NCBI RefSeq assembly: GCF_900114045.1
Contig: NZ_FORQ01000005.1
Span: 1 to 64,000, forward strand
Source: Kaistella treverensis
GTDB taxonomy: Bacteria; Bacteroidota; Bacteroidia; Flavobacteriales; Weeksellaceae
Reading direction: 5' to 3'
Length of the DNA stretch: 64,000 nucleotides
A model generated the notes under the pieces. It was not told the DNA's origin and ran no database searches. It worked only from the letters and a program-made list of their open reading frames with translations. Positions 8,404 to 16,067 of the stretch are shown here, piece by piece. Each line of letters begins with the position of its first letter. Position 1 is the stretch's first letter. The translations under genes were made by a program, and so were the position numbers.

Positions 8404-8694
8404 ATGACAAAGGCAGAATTGGTGAATACCATATCAAATAAATTGGGGACTGAAAAGAATGAAACACAGAAGGTTATAGAAGCTTTTATGCAGGAGATCA
8501 GAACATCAATGTACAATGGGGACAATGTTTATTTAAGAGGTTTTGGATCATTCATCATCAAAACTAGAGCTGCGAAGACCGGAAGAAACATTTCTAAGAA
8601 CACAGCAATCGAAATTCCTGCACACAATATACCGGCTTTCAAACCTTCAAAAACCTTTGTAGAGAAAGTAAAAACGAAAGTTGCAGTAAAATAG
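8404..8694 (+). CDS. HU/IHF-family nucleoid DNA-binding protein
   Basis: 96 residues, the standard length. N-terminal helices (MTKAELVNTISNKLG) lead to the DNA-binding arm with the family signature GFGSFIIKTRAAKTGRN (46-62), and IPAHNIPAFKPSK is the prolyl tip region. HU bends DNA without much sequence preference and compacts the nucleoid. The gene has a strong promoter of its own and is followed 65 bp later by the mS38-like ribosomal protein gene. The two are probably co-transcribed up to the hairpin at 8875. Confidence 0.95.
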   Translation: MTKAELVNTISNKLGTEKNETQKVIEAFMQEIRTSMYNGDNVYLRGFGSFIIKTRAAKTGRNISKNTAIEIPAHNIPAFKPSKTFVEKVKTKVAVK

Positions 8695-8759
8695 TCTTTA
8701 TAATACGAATTCAACAATTAACAAAAGAAATATACGTTACAAACCTAAAAAATTAAATT

Positions 8760-8849
8760 ATGCCAAGCGGAAAGAAAAGAAAAAGACATAAGGTTGCGAC
8801 CCACAAAAGAAAGAAAAGAAGAAGAGCAAACAGACACAAGAAAAAATAA
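8760..8849 (+). CDS. 29-residue AURKAIP1/COX24-domain (mS38-like) small basic protein
   Basis: A 29-residue open reading frame that starts MPSGKKRKRHK and ends ANRHKKK. Nearly two thirds of the residues are Lys, Arg or His. It matches the AURKAIP1/COX24 domain found in mitochondrial ribosomal protein mS38 and in small bacterial ribosomal proteins, and is widespread in Bacteroidota, often next to an HU gene. It probably binds rRNA in the small subunit; this is inferred from the family. It is short enough to be missed by gene callers. A leader of 65 bp separates it from HU. Confidence 0.88.
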   Translation: MPSGKKRKRHKVATHKRKKRRRANRHKKK

Positions 8850-8874
8850 TCTCTTTGCGATTTACAATATATTA

Positions 8875-8925
8875 ATATAGTTGGTGTTTTTATTCGTATA
8901 AATTTCACCGACTATATTTTTGTTT
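8875..8925 (+). terminator. Terminator after the HU/mS38-like pair
   Basis: A 12-bp stem (ATATAGTTGGTG with CACCGACTATAT, one G-T pair), a 19-nt loop, then a T-rich tail (TTTTGTTTTT). Confidence 0.8.
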
Positions 8926-9089
8926 TTATCCAGCGGTAAACGGCGAATATTTAGTATTTTTACGACGGATTTTTGCTTTTCCTTACCCAAAAACAAAAGA
9001 AAACACATCTATTAAAAAAATTGAGTGATTTTGTTTTGAATTTTCGAAATGAAAGTTATCCTCAATTATTTTAATCACTACCAAACAGA

Positions 9090-10649
9090 ATGAAAAAAGA
9101 ACTGATAATATCACATGAAGGTACGCAGTCCAAAATAGCTCTGCTCGAAGACGGCCGCCTCTTTGAACTTCACGAAGAGGAAGACAAAAGAGATTTCGTG
9201 GTGGGCGACCTGTTTATCGGTAAAGTAAAAAAACTGGCTCCGAACCTTAATTCGGCCTTCGTAAGCATCGGTTATGAAAAAGATGCCTTTCTGCACTATC
9301 AGGATCTCGGCCCACAATTTCTGACCTATAAAAAATTTCTGCAGGATACCGTTTCGAAAAAACAGCAGACTTCTTCGCTGAAAAATTTCGAAGTTCAAAA
9401 GGAAATTCCTAAAAACGGAATTATCGAAAAAGTTCTGGCTAAAGACGACAGCGTAATCCTGCAAATCACCAAAGAACCAATTTCCACTAAAGGTCCGCGG
9501 ATTTCAACACAAATTTCCCTTACCGGAAGATTTCTGGTTTTAATTCCGTTCGACAAAAGTGTTTCTATTTCGAAAAAAATAGGAAGCGGCGAAGAAAAAG
9601 AAAGACTCCGTACGCTGATTGAAAGCATTAAACCCGAAGGTTTTGGTGTTATTATCCGAACCGTAGCCGAAGGCAAAAAAGTAGCAGAACTCCACAACGA
9701 CATGAATCAGCTGATTCAGAAATGGGAAACTGCTTTTATAAATCTGCAGAAAAACAAGGTTCCAAGCAAGGTTTTAAGCGAAGAAGATAAAGCTTCATCG
9801 ATTTTGCGTGATAATTTTAACGCAGATTTCGTCAATATTTATTGCGATGATGAGCAGATGGTGGACGATATGCGCAATTATCTTGAAGTCATTGCACCGG
9901 AACGCAAGAATATCGTGCAGTTTTACGATAAACCAATTCCTTTGATGGAATATTATAACGTGGAAAAACAGCTGAAACAGAGTTTCGGTAAACACGTAAA
10001 TATTCCGAGCTCCAAAGGCGCTTATTTGGTTATTGAACATACCGAAGCTTTGCACGTCATCGATGTAAATTCCGGAAATAACCTTTCCGGCGGCGGCGCA
10101 TCTAGCAAAGAACACGCACTGAACGTCAATAAAATGGCGGCGACAGAAATCGCGCGTCAGCTGCGTTTACGCGACATGGGCGGAATTATCGTCGTAGATT
10201 TTATCGACATGATTAACCCGGATCACCGCCGCGACCTCTACGAACATTTTAAAACCGAAATGCAGCGCGATAAAGCAAGACACAAAATCTTGCCTCCGAG
10301 CAAATTTGGTCTCATTCAACTTACTCGCCAACGTACACGCCCAGAAAAGCAGATTAAAACCAAGGAAGACAACCCGAACATCGACGGTGAAATCCTGGCA
10401 CCAATTGTAGTTGTAGAAAGAATGGAAGAAGTGATCAGAAACCTCATTCAAACCGAAAAAGGCAAAGTTTTCCTTCATGTTCACCCGTTTGTGGAAGCTT
10501 ATTTAACCAAAGGCATGATGAGCATCCAGATGAAATGGTACCTGAAATACAAAAAATGGGTCACTATCATCCCCCGCGATTCATTTAAATATTTAGAATA
10601 CAAAATGGTGAATTCTAAAAAAGAAGAACTGATGAGCTATTCCAACTAA
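9090..10649 (+). CDS. rng: Ribonuclease E/G family endoribonuclease
   Basis: 519 residues, RNase G size without the long RNase E scaffold tail. The S1 RNA-binding domain lies at about 35-130 (GDLFIGKVKKLAPNLNSAFV). The catalytic DNase I-like domain carries the two metal-binding aspartates Asp325 (HVIDVNSGN) and Asp370 (IIVVDFIDM). The family processes rRNA and decays mRNA by cutting single-stranded AU-rich sites with a preference for 5'-monophosphate ends. After the TRQRTRPEK block (412-420) the expected zinc-link CPxC motif is absent, and an acidic KEDNPNIDGE stretch takes its place. The ATG at 9090 follows 164 bp after the previous terminator, so the gene has its own promoter. Confidence 0.93.
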   Translation: MKKELIISHEGTQSKIALLEDGRLFELHEEEDKRDFVVGDLFIGKVKKLAPNLNSAFVSIGYEKDAFLHYQDLGPQFLTYKKFLQDTVSKKQQTSSLKNFEVQKEIPKNGIIEKVLAKDDSVILQITKEPISTKGPRISTQISLTGRFLVLIPFDKSVSISKKIGSGEEKERLRTLIESIKPEGFGVIIRTVAEGKKVAELHNDMNQLIQKWETAFINLQKNKVPSKVLSEEDKASSILRDNFNADFVNIYCDDEQMVDDMRNYLEVIAPERKNIVQFYDKPIPLMEYYNVEKQLKQSFGKHVNIPSSKGAYLVIEHTEALHVIDVNSGNNLSGGGASSKEHALNVNKMAATEIARQLRLRDMGGIIVVDFIDMINPDHRRDLYEHFKTEMQRDKARHKILPPSKFGLIQLTRQRTRPEKQIKTKEDNPNIDGEILAPIVVVERMEEVIRNLIQTEKGKVFLHVHPFVEAYLTKGMMSIQMKWYLKYKKWVTIIPRDSFKYLEYKMVNSKKEELMSYSN

Positions 10650-10674
10650 AATAGCAAATCACAATAAAGCACAG

Positions 10675-10703
10675 CTTCCGAATTACGTTCGGAAGTTTTT
10701 TTT
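10675..10703 (+). terminator. Terminator of the RNase E/G gene
   Basis: CTTCCGAA pairs with TTCGGAAG around a short loop, followed by eight T residues. Confidence 0.85.
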
Positions 10704-10757
10704 GGCCTTATTTGGGCAAATTTTTGTTACATTTATAAATCACAAAAATTACCTGCT

Positions 10758-11282
10758 ATGAAGACCAAATTTTCCATTTTGCTGTTTCTATTTTCATTCA
10801 TGATGATCAATGCGCAAAGTTTTGAAAAACTTCTGTTTTCGAAAAAAGATATTCCAACAGTTATTATCAATGGAAATATTATAGCGAGTTCTGAAATTGT
10901 TAAAGAAATTCCTTCGGATAAAGTTAAATTTGTTGCCATGAAAGAGCCAACGGCGAAAGTGACTGAAACGTATAAAAGCTTCAGCAATTTAAGCGAATAT
11001 GGTTTTATGCTCTGGAATATTGAAAATGTTGATATTAACACGAAAACTCAGGACGAAATCCGCAATTTTTTAGCGGCCGATGCAAAAACAAAAATTTATG
11101 TCGATGGATATTTGCTTTCCGACGGCAACTTGAACATCGCCACAAAAGCCATCAAGGAACTGGAAATCATCAGCCCGAATGAGCGCGACCTTCTCGCTGA
11201 AAAAATTATCAATATCTGGACTTTGGAAAAAGACAGCCGTATAGCGGGCATACAATCCGGCGGAGTAAATATTATTAAATAG
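10758..11282 (+). CDS. Secreted protein of unknown function with two plug-like repeats
   Basis: 174 residues. Residues 1-19 are a signal peptide (MKTKFSILLFLFSFMMINAQ). Two segments resemble each other and the carrier-plug motif of TonB receptors: PTVIINGNIIASSEIVKEI (about 32-50) and TKIYVDGYLLSDGNLNIATK (about 110-130), each followed by an i-x-s-p/d-k-like stretch. No catalytic motif or lipobox was recognised. It lies 15 bp upstream of the pentapeptide-repeat gene and may share its transcript. I do not recognise a named family; a periplasmic protein that mimics part of a TonB plug is one possibility. Confidence 0.7.
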   Translation: MKTKFSILLFLFSFMMINAQSFEKLLFSKKDIPTVIINGNIIASSEIVKEIPSDKVKFVAMKEPTAKVTETYKSFSNLSEYGFMLWNIENVDINTKTQDEIRNFLAADAKTKIYVDGYLLSDGNLNIATKAIKELEIISPNERDLLAEKIINIWTLEKDSRIAGIQSGGVNIIK

Positions 11283-11297
11283 TTGGCATAAAATTTC

Positions 11298-11867
11298 ATG
11301 ACTTCTTTCCTTGACCAAACTTTTACCAAAATCAATTTTGCGGAAAATCCTTTAATTAAAGGTGATTACGAAAACTGTATTTTCCAGAACTGTAATTTCA
11401 GCGACGCCAATCTTTCGGAATTTAAATTCCATGATTGCGAGTTTCTGGACTGTAATTTAAGTTTAGCACAACTGAACGGTACGGTTTTCCGCGGAATTCA
11501 ATTTAAAGATTGCAAAATGCTCGGTCTGCAATTCGAGCGCTGCAATGATTTCGGCCTTGCTTTTTTCTTTGAAAATTGCCAGCTGAACCACTCCTCTTTT
11601 TTCCAGCTGAAAATCCGGAAAACGGTCTTTAGAAAATGCCAGCTTCGAGAAGTCGATTTTTCTGAAGCGGATTTATCTTCATCAACATTTGAAGATTGTG
11701 ATTTGGCGCAAGCCATTTTCGACCAAACTATTTTAGAAAAAGCAGATTTCCGCACTGCTTTTAATTATACTTTAGATCCGGAAAAAAACCGCCTTAAAGC
11801 AGCAAAATTTTCCGCCGCGGGAATTTCCGGGCTTCTACAGAAATATCGGATTATAATCGAAGATTAG
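11298..11867 (+). CDS. Pentapeptide-repeat protein, Qnr/McbG-like
   Basis: 189 residues made largely of A(D/N)LxX-type repeats with a central aromatic or leucine residue in each coil (CIFQNCNFSDANLSEFKF, then HDCEFLDCNLSLAQLNG). They build a right-handed quadrilateral beta helix from about residue 20 to 160. A short helical C-terminus (SAAGISGLLQKYRIII) resembles the dimerisation part of Qnr proteins. Qnr and MfpA proteins mimic DNA and protect gyrase and topoisomerase IV from quinolones; many chromosomal homologues have no known role. Whether this one confers resistance is unknown. It is cytoplasmic. Confidence 0.88.
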   Translation: MTSFLDQTFTKINFAENPLIKGDYENCIFQNCNFSDANLSEFKFHDCEFLDCNLSLAQLNGTVFRGIQFKDCKMLGLQFERCNDFGLAFFFENCQLNHSSFFQLKIRKTVFRKCQLREVDFSEADLSSSTFEDCDLAQAIFDQTILEKADFRTAFNYTLDPEKNRLKAAKFSAAGISGLLQKYRIIIED

Positions 11868-11972
11868 TTTAATTCATTAAAAAAATTCCGAGCTATTTCG
11901 CCCTTTTTTTTGATTTTTAAAATTCCACATTTTTCTTATCGTTTTTTGCTTTCATCGTGATTTAAAAATGGA

Positions 11973-12004
11973 ATTGATTAGCCATTTTCTTGGACTTATA
12001 TTTG
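11973..12004 (+). promoter_or_regulatory. Candidate promoter upstream of the VWA gene
   Basis: A perfect -7 box TATATTTG (11997-12004) with ATTG 20 bp upstream. A 14-codon reading frame (12010-12054) and one copy of the dispersed motif lie between it and the VWA start at 12136, leaving a long leader of about 125 nt. Confidence 0.45.
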
Positions 12005-12036
12005 CTGCTATGGAACAGGTTTTAAATGGTGAAAAC

Positions 12037-12072
12037 GGAAAAATTCCTGCCTAAAACGGCATATTTTTCCGG
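12037..12072. repeat. Dispersed A/T-flanked hairpin motif, copy in a leader
   Basis: GGAAAAATTCC, core TGCCTAAAACGGCA and a T-rich arm ending TTTTTCC. It lies in the presumed 5' leader of the VWA gene, not at a gene end. Confidence 0.55.
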
Positions 12073-12135
12073 TTTAGCTTTAAAACCGTTTTATGATACA
12101 TTTCGTATTTATAAAAAAACAGAAAGTGAGAGAAA

Positions 12136-13287
12136 ATGGAAAAGAGGAAACACAGCGATTTTAATTTCGAGAAAGGTTTTACGTTCAGTAAGCACGTACC
12201 GGAAGAAATTTCGCATTTCGACCGGGTTTTTGATGTTTTTAAGGATCTTCTCACGCATACTTCCGGTGATATAGAAGAAGCTTTTGAATGGCTGGACATG
12301 CTCGATAAAGAATACGATATTTTCACCGATGAATATACGCTGGAAGATTTTGAAGAAGACCTGAAAAAACGCGGCTACATCAAAGAGGAAACCGACGATA
12401 AAGACGGAAATACCGGCACAGGAAAAGGTAAAAACATTTTAACTGCGAAACTGGAAGCGGCTTTGCGTGAATTTGCTTTAGACCAAATTTTCGGCAAGCT
12501 GAAAAAGTCCGGCATCGGAAATCACACCACCAAAAAATCGGGTATCGGCGACGAGCGCGACGGCGAAAACCGAAATTTTCAATATGGCGACGACCTGAAC
12601 GCCATCAACATGACCGAAAGTTTGAAAAATGTGCAAATCAACAACGGAATTTCAGATTTGCGCCTGACGGAAGATGACCTCATCGTAGAGGAAACCAAAC
12701 ACAAAGCACAAATGAGCACCGTGCTGATGATCGACATCAGCCATTCCATGATTTTATACGGCGAGGACCGGATTACGCCAGCGAAAAAAGTCGCCATGGC
12801 GCTTGTGGAGCTCATCAACCGAAAATATCCGAAAGATTCTATCGACATTATTGTTTTCGGAAATGAAGCCTGGCCGATAAAGGTGAAAGATTTGCCGTAT
12901 TTGCAGGTCGGTCCGTATCACACGAATACCGTGGCTGGTTTGGAACTCGCAATGGATATTTTGCGCCGAAAAAGAAACACGAACAAGCAGATTTTCATGA
13001 TCACGGACGGAAAACCGAGCTGCATCACTTTGCCGACCGGCGAATTTTATATGAACAGCGTTGGTCTTGACGAAAAAATTGTGGCGCAATGTTTAACCAA
13101 AGCTGCGCAGGCAAGAAAACTGAAAATCCCGATTACGACTTTTATGATTGCGCAAGACCCGTATTTGCGGAAATTTGTAGAAGCCTTTACGGCAATGAAT
13201 AAAGGCAAAGCTTTTCTCACCGGACTGTCAGGCTTAGGACAAATGATTTTTGAAGATTACGAAAAAAACAGAATTAAACGTATTTAA
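12136..13287 (+). CDS. VWA-domain protein, partner of chelatase-like AAA+ ATPase
   Basis: 383 residues. The N-terminal half is acidic and helical (about 30-110). The C-terminal von Willebrand A domain (about 190-375) has a complete metal-ion site: D200-I-S202-H-S204, a Thr in HTNTVAG near 265, and Asp291 in ITDGKP. It resembles the D subunit of magnesium chelatase and the CoxE family. Such proteins bind a substrate through the metal site and are remodelled by an AAA+ partner. The ATPase gene begins 89 bp downstream on the same strand, which supports a two-part complex. The substrate is unknown; genes for cobalamin or chlorophyll synthesis are not nearby. Confidence 0.88.
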   Translation: MEKRKHSDFNFEKGFTFSKHVPEEISHFDRVFDVFKDLLTHTSGDIEEAFEWLDMLDKEYDIFTDEYTLEDFEEDLKKRGYIKEETDDKDGNTGTGKGKNILTAKLEAALREFALDQIFGKLKKSGIGNHTTKKSGIGDERDGENRNFQYGDDLNAINMTESLKNVQINNGISDLRLTEDDLIVEETKHKAQMSTVLMIDISHSMILYGEDRITPAKKVAMALVELINRKYPKDSIDIIVFGNEAWPIKVKDLPYLQVGPYHTNTVAGLELAMDILRRKRNTNKQIFMITDGKPSCITLPTGEFYMNSVGLDEKIVAQCLTKAAQARKLKIPITTFMIAQDPYLRKFVEAFTAMNKGKAFLTGLSGLGQMIFEDYEKNRIKRI

Positions 13288-13299
13288 AGGGAAGATGAA

Positions 13300-13373
13300 G
13301 GATGATGGTTAATTGTTAATTGTTAATTATTCCCTGACCACTAACATCTGATTACTGATTACTGACAACTAAA
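13300..13373. repeat. Stuttering short-word spacer
   Basis: TTAATTG is repeated about three times in tandem (13317-13330), followed by CTGACCACTAACATCTGAT and two copies of TGATTAC, then TGACAACTA. The same words recur at 59014-59049 and 59702-59757. It fills the gap between the VWA and AAA+ genes. Confidence 0.7.
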
Positions 13374-13376
13374 TTT

Positions 13377-14828
13377 ATGAACGATACAACATTTAAAGAA
13401 TTAAAAGAATCCGGATACCGTCAGAAGACGATTACCCAGGAACTCCAGGAGAATTTAATAGCTAGAATTAAAGCAAAAGTACCGGTTTTTGAAGGACTAT
13501 GGGGCTACGAAGACACCGTGATTCCGCAGCTTAAAAAAGCGATTTTGGCCGGACATCATATCAATTTACTTGGACTTCGCGGTCAGGCAAAAACAAAAAT
13601 CGCGCGCAGCATGGTAAATCTCCTCGATGAATTTATGCCGATTATAAAAGGATCGGAAATAAATGACAGTCCTTTTGAACCGATTTCAAAATTTGCGCGC
13701 GATCTGATTGAAGAAAAAGGTGATGATACGCCGATTTCCTGGGTGCACCGCGACAACCGTTTTTTTGAAAAACTGGCGACGCCGGACGTAAATGTTGCGG
13801 ATTTAATTGGCGACATCGATCCGATAAAAGCCGCAACTTTGAAACTTCCCTACTCCGATGAGCGCGTTTTGCATTACGGAATGATTCCGCGTGCAAACCG
13901 CTGTATTTTCGTGTTGAATGAATTACCGGATTTACAGGCGAGAATTCAGGTTTCGTTATTCAATATTCTTCAGGAAGGCGATGTGCAGATCCGTGGTTTT
14001 CAGCTTCGGATGCCGTTGGATATTCAGTTTATTTTCACCGCGAATCCGGAAGATTACACGAACCGCGGAAGTATCGTAACACCGCTGAAAGACAGAATTG
14101 GATCTCAGATTTTTACGCATTATCCAAAAACCATTGCCTTGGCGCGGGAAATTACGGAACAGGAAGCCCGGATTTCTGCTGAAGACAAAGAAAAAATCCA
14201 AATCCCCGACCTTGCTAAAGATTTGCTGGAAGAAGTTGCATTTGCCGCACGTAATAGCGAATATGTAGATGCAAAAAGCGGCGTAAGTGCACGGCTTACC
14301 ATCAGCGCGATGGAAAATCTGGTCGCTGCAGCAAAACTTCGCCTTATCGAATCTGGTGAAAACAAAACTTCAATTCGCTTGATGGATTTCATGTCTATAA
14401 TTCCATCGATCACCGGGAAAATTGAGTTGGTGTACGAAGGCGAACAGGAAGGCGCTGACCACGTTGCAAAACTATTGATTGATCAGGCGGTGATGACGCA
14501 GTTTGAAATGATCTTCCCTAGAATACCTAAACTGGAAAAAGATGGCGTGAAAACCGCGTATACGGATTTGATACAGTGGTTTAATCAAAAATCTATTCAG
14601 CTGAATTACAGCGATTCGGACGATGAGCTGAACCGAAAACTGGACAGCATTAAGCCTTTAAATGAAATTATTTCGGAATATGCCAAAGAACTGGAAACCG
14701 AAGACCAGAACTTCTGCAAAGAGTTGATTTTATGGGCTTTAACCATCAGCAAAAAACTCGATAAATCTGAAAGTGAAAACACTTTCACTTTTGATGGCGC
14801 GGGCATCGGGCAATACTTCCGGAATTAA
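13377..14828 (+). CDS. Magnesium chelatase-like (ChlI/MoxR-related) AAA+ ATPase
   Basis: 483 residues. It has a modified Walker A GLRGQAKT (66-73), a modified Walker B ending VLNE (179-182), the hairpin region IQVSLFNILQEGDVQIRG typical of the helix-2-insert clade, sensor 1 in FTANPEDY (220-227) and an arginine finger in LKDRIG near 240. This clade includes BchI, MoxR and RavA and works as a hexamer on VWA-domain partners. The adjacent VWA gene fits that pairing. The stop-to-start gap carries repetitive DNA, so it is not certain that both genes share one transcript. It is cytoplasmic. The Walker A has Ala in place of the usual Gly before Lys. Confidence 0.88.
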   Translation: MNDTTFKELKESGYRQKTITQELQENLIARIKAKVPVFEGLWGYEDTVIPQLKKAILAGHHINLLGLRGQAKTKIARSMVNLLDEFMPIIKGSEINDSPFEPISKFARDLIEEKGDDTPISWVHRDNRFFEKLATPDVNVADLIGDIDPIKAATLKLPYSDERVLHYGMIPRANRCIFVLNELPDLQARIQVSLFNILQEGDVQIRGFQLRMPLDIQFIFTANPEDYTNRGSIVTPLKDRIGSQIFTHYPKTIALAREITEQEARISAEDKEKIQIPDLAKDLLEEVAFAARNSEYVDAKSGVSARLTISAMENLVAAAKLRLIESGENKTSIRLMDFMSIIPSITGKIELVYEGEQEGADHVAKLLIDQAVMTQFEMIFPRIPKLEKDGVKTAYTDLIQWFNQKSIQLNYSDSDDELNRKLDSIKPLNEIISEYAKELETEDQNFCKELILWALTISKKLDKSESENTFTFDGAGIGQYFRN

Positions 14829-14997
14829 GCAGCTCTCAATTTAGTTATTAAAAATACCCGGAAAAAGCAGGCAAAATTTGACTTTTAAAATTTTAAATGC
14901 AAGCCTGAATTGATGATTGCTAAAATCAAAAAAAAGGCAAGAAAAGAAGCTAAAAAATATTTTTGTAATTTTAAGTTAATCTTTTAAACACACTATT

Positions 14998-15318
14998 ATG
15001 AAAAATCAGAGTTTAATTAATGCTTTAAATGAATGTGTGGCAGCCTGCAACGATTGCGCAAGCGCCTGCTTAGCCGAAGATGATGTAAAGATGATGGCGC
15101 GTTGCATTCAGACGGATATTGTTTGTGCCGAAATATGTAGTGCAACCGCAAAAGTGGTCGCTTTCGAATCATCTGTTTCGAAAGAAATGGTCGATTTATG
15201 CCGGAAAATCTGTGGAGAGTGCGCGGCAGAATGTGAAAAACACGATATGGAACATTGCCGCTATTGTGCTGAGATTTGTCGCAAATGTGAAGAAGCCTGC
15301 GGCGCTTATGCGGCGTAA
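14998..15318 (+). CDS. Four-helix-bundle copper-binding protein (Csp-like)
   Basis: 106 residues with sixteen cysteines in CxxxC and CxxC patterns along four helices (CVAACNDCASAC, CAEIC, CRKICGECAAEC, CRYCAEICRKCEEAC). This is the hallmark of the Csp family, whose bundles store many Cu(I) ions in their core. No signal peptide is present, so it is most like the cytosolic Csp3 type. A -7 box TATTTTTG is at 14958-14965. The next gene encodes a cupredoxin, so both relate to copper, though a common regulator is not visible. Copper buffering or detoxification is the inferred role. Confidence 0.9.
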   Translation: MKNQSLINALNECVAACNDCASACLAEDDVKMMARCIQTDIVCAEICSATAKVVAFESSVSKEMVDLCRKICGECAAECEKHDMEHCRYCAEICRKCEEACGAYAA

Positions 15319-15427
15319 GCAATCAAGACAAAACAGAAAAAAGCCTTATTTCAGGCGGAAAAAATAATATAGGATAAATTTATCCTAATTAATTGCCCAA
15401 AAGTTTTTATCTTCAAAACAATATTTC

Positions 15428-15435
15428 TAACTTTG
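15428..15435 (+). promoter_or_regulatory. -7 box of the azurin gene
   Basis: TAACTTTG fits TAnnTTTG and lies 16 bp before the azurin start codon. No convincing -33 TTTG was found at the usual distance. Confidence 0.45.
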
Positions 15436-15451
15436 CTTAAAATTAAAATAA

Positions 15452-15988
15452 ATGAAACGTTTACCATTAAAAACAATGTTTGTTGCCGTCGCTTTAAGCG
15501 GGGCTTTGTTTACCTCTTGTAGTGATAAAAAGGATACTGCGGTAACCACAGATACTACTGCAGAAACTACAGCTGCACCGGAAGCGGCTGTTGAAGACGA
15601 AGCTGCAAAGCAGGACACTATTAAAATTACTTTAAATGCCAATGACAAAATGCAGTTCGACCAAACTGAACTTAATGTTTACGCTGGACAAACTGTAGAA
15701 TTAACATTGAACCACACGGGTACAATGCCGAAAGAAGCAATGGGTCACAACTTTACCCTTTTGGCAAACGGCACTGATATGGCAAAATTTGGAGAAGAGG
15801 CTGCTAAGAATAAAGAGAACGACTATTTGCCAACAGACATGAGTTCTGTGCTTGCACACACCGATTTGATTGGTGGCGGAGAATCGACAACAATCACTTT
15901 TGCGGCTCCGGAAAAAGGTACTTATGATTTCCTTTGTTCTTTCCCAGGTCACTACTCTATTATGAAAGGTAAGTTTAACGTGAAATAA
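15452..15988 (+). CDS. Lipid-anchored azurin-like cupredoxin
   Basis: 178 residues. The lipoprotein signal ends LFTSCS, giving lipidated Cys23. A Thr/Ala/Glu-rich linker (26-53) tethers the azurin domain (about 55-178). The type-1 copper ligands are all present: His99 (MGHNF), Cys162 (FLCSF), His167 (PGHYS) and Met171 (IMKG). Azurins carry single electrons in respiratory chains at the periplasmic side of a membrane. The Csp-like gene upstream could supply or buffer the copper. No terminal reductase is in the window, so its electron partner is unknown. Confidence 0.93.
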   Translation: MKRLPLKTMFVAVALSGALFTSCSDKKDTAVTTDTTAETTAAPEAAVEDEAAKQDTIKITLNANDKMQFDQTELNVYAGQTVELTLNHTGTMPKEAMGHNFTLLANGTDMAKFGEEAAKNKENDYLPTDMSSVLAHTDLIGGGESTTITFAAPEKGTYDFLCSFPGHYSIMKGKFNVK

Positions 15989-16011
15989 AAAAGTTCACAT
16001 CATCTGAATAA

Positions 16012-16045
16012 TAAAAAAAAACGGCACTAAAGTGCCGTTTTTTTC
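16012..16045. terminator. Bidirectional terminator between azurin and M16 protease genes
   Basis: ACGGCACT pairs with AGTGCCGT around AA, with eight A residues before and seven T after. It serves the two convergent genes. Confidence 0.9.
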
Positions 16046-16067
16046 ATTTAATTCAACTTAAAAAATA

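Noticed and set aside
12010-12054. 14-codon reading frame after a good -7 box, upstream of the VWA gene
   Set aside because: Its sequence overlaps a copy of the dispersed motif and has no recognisable leader-peptide pattern, so it is kept only as a note under the promoter.
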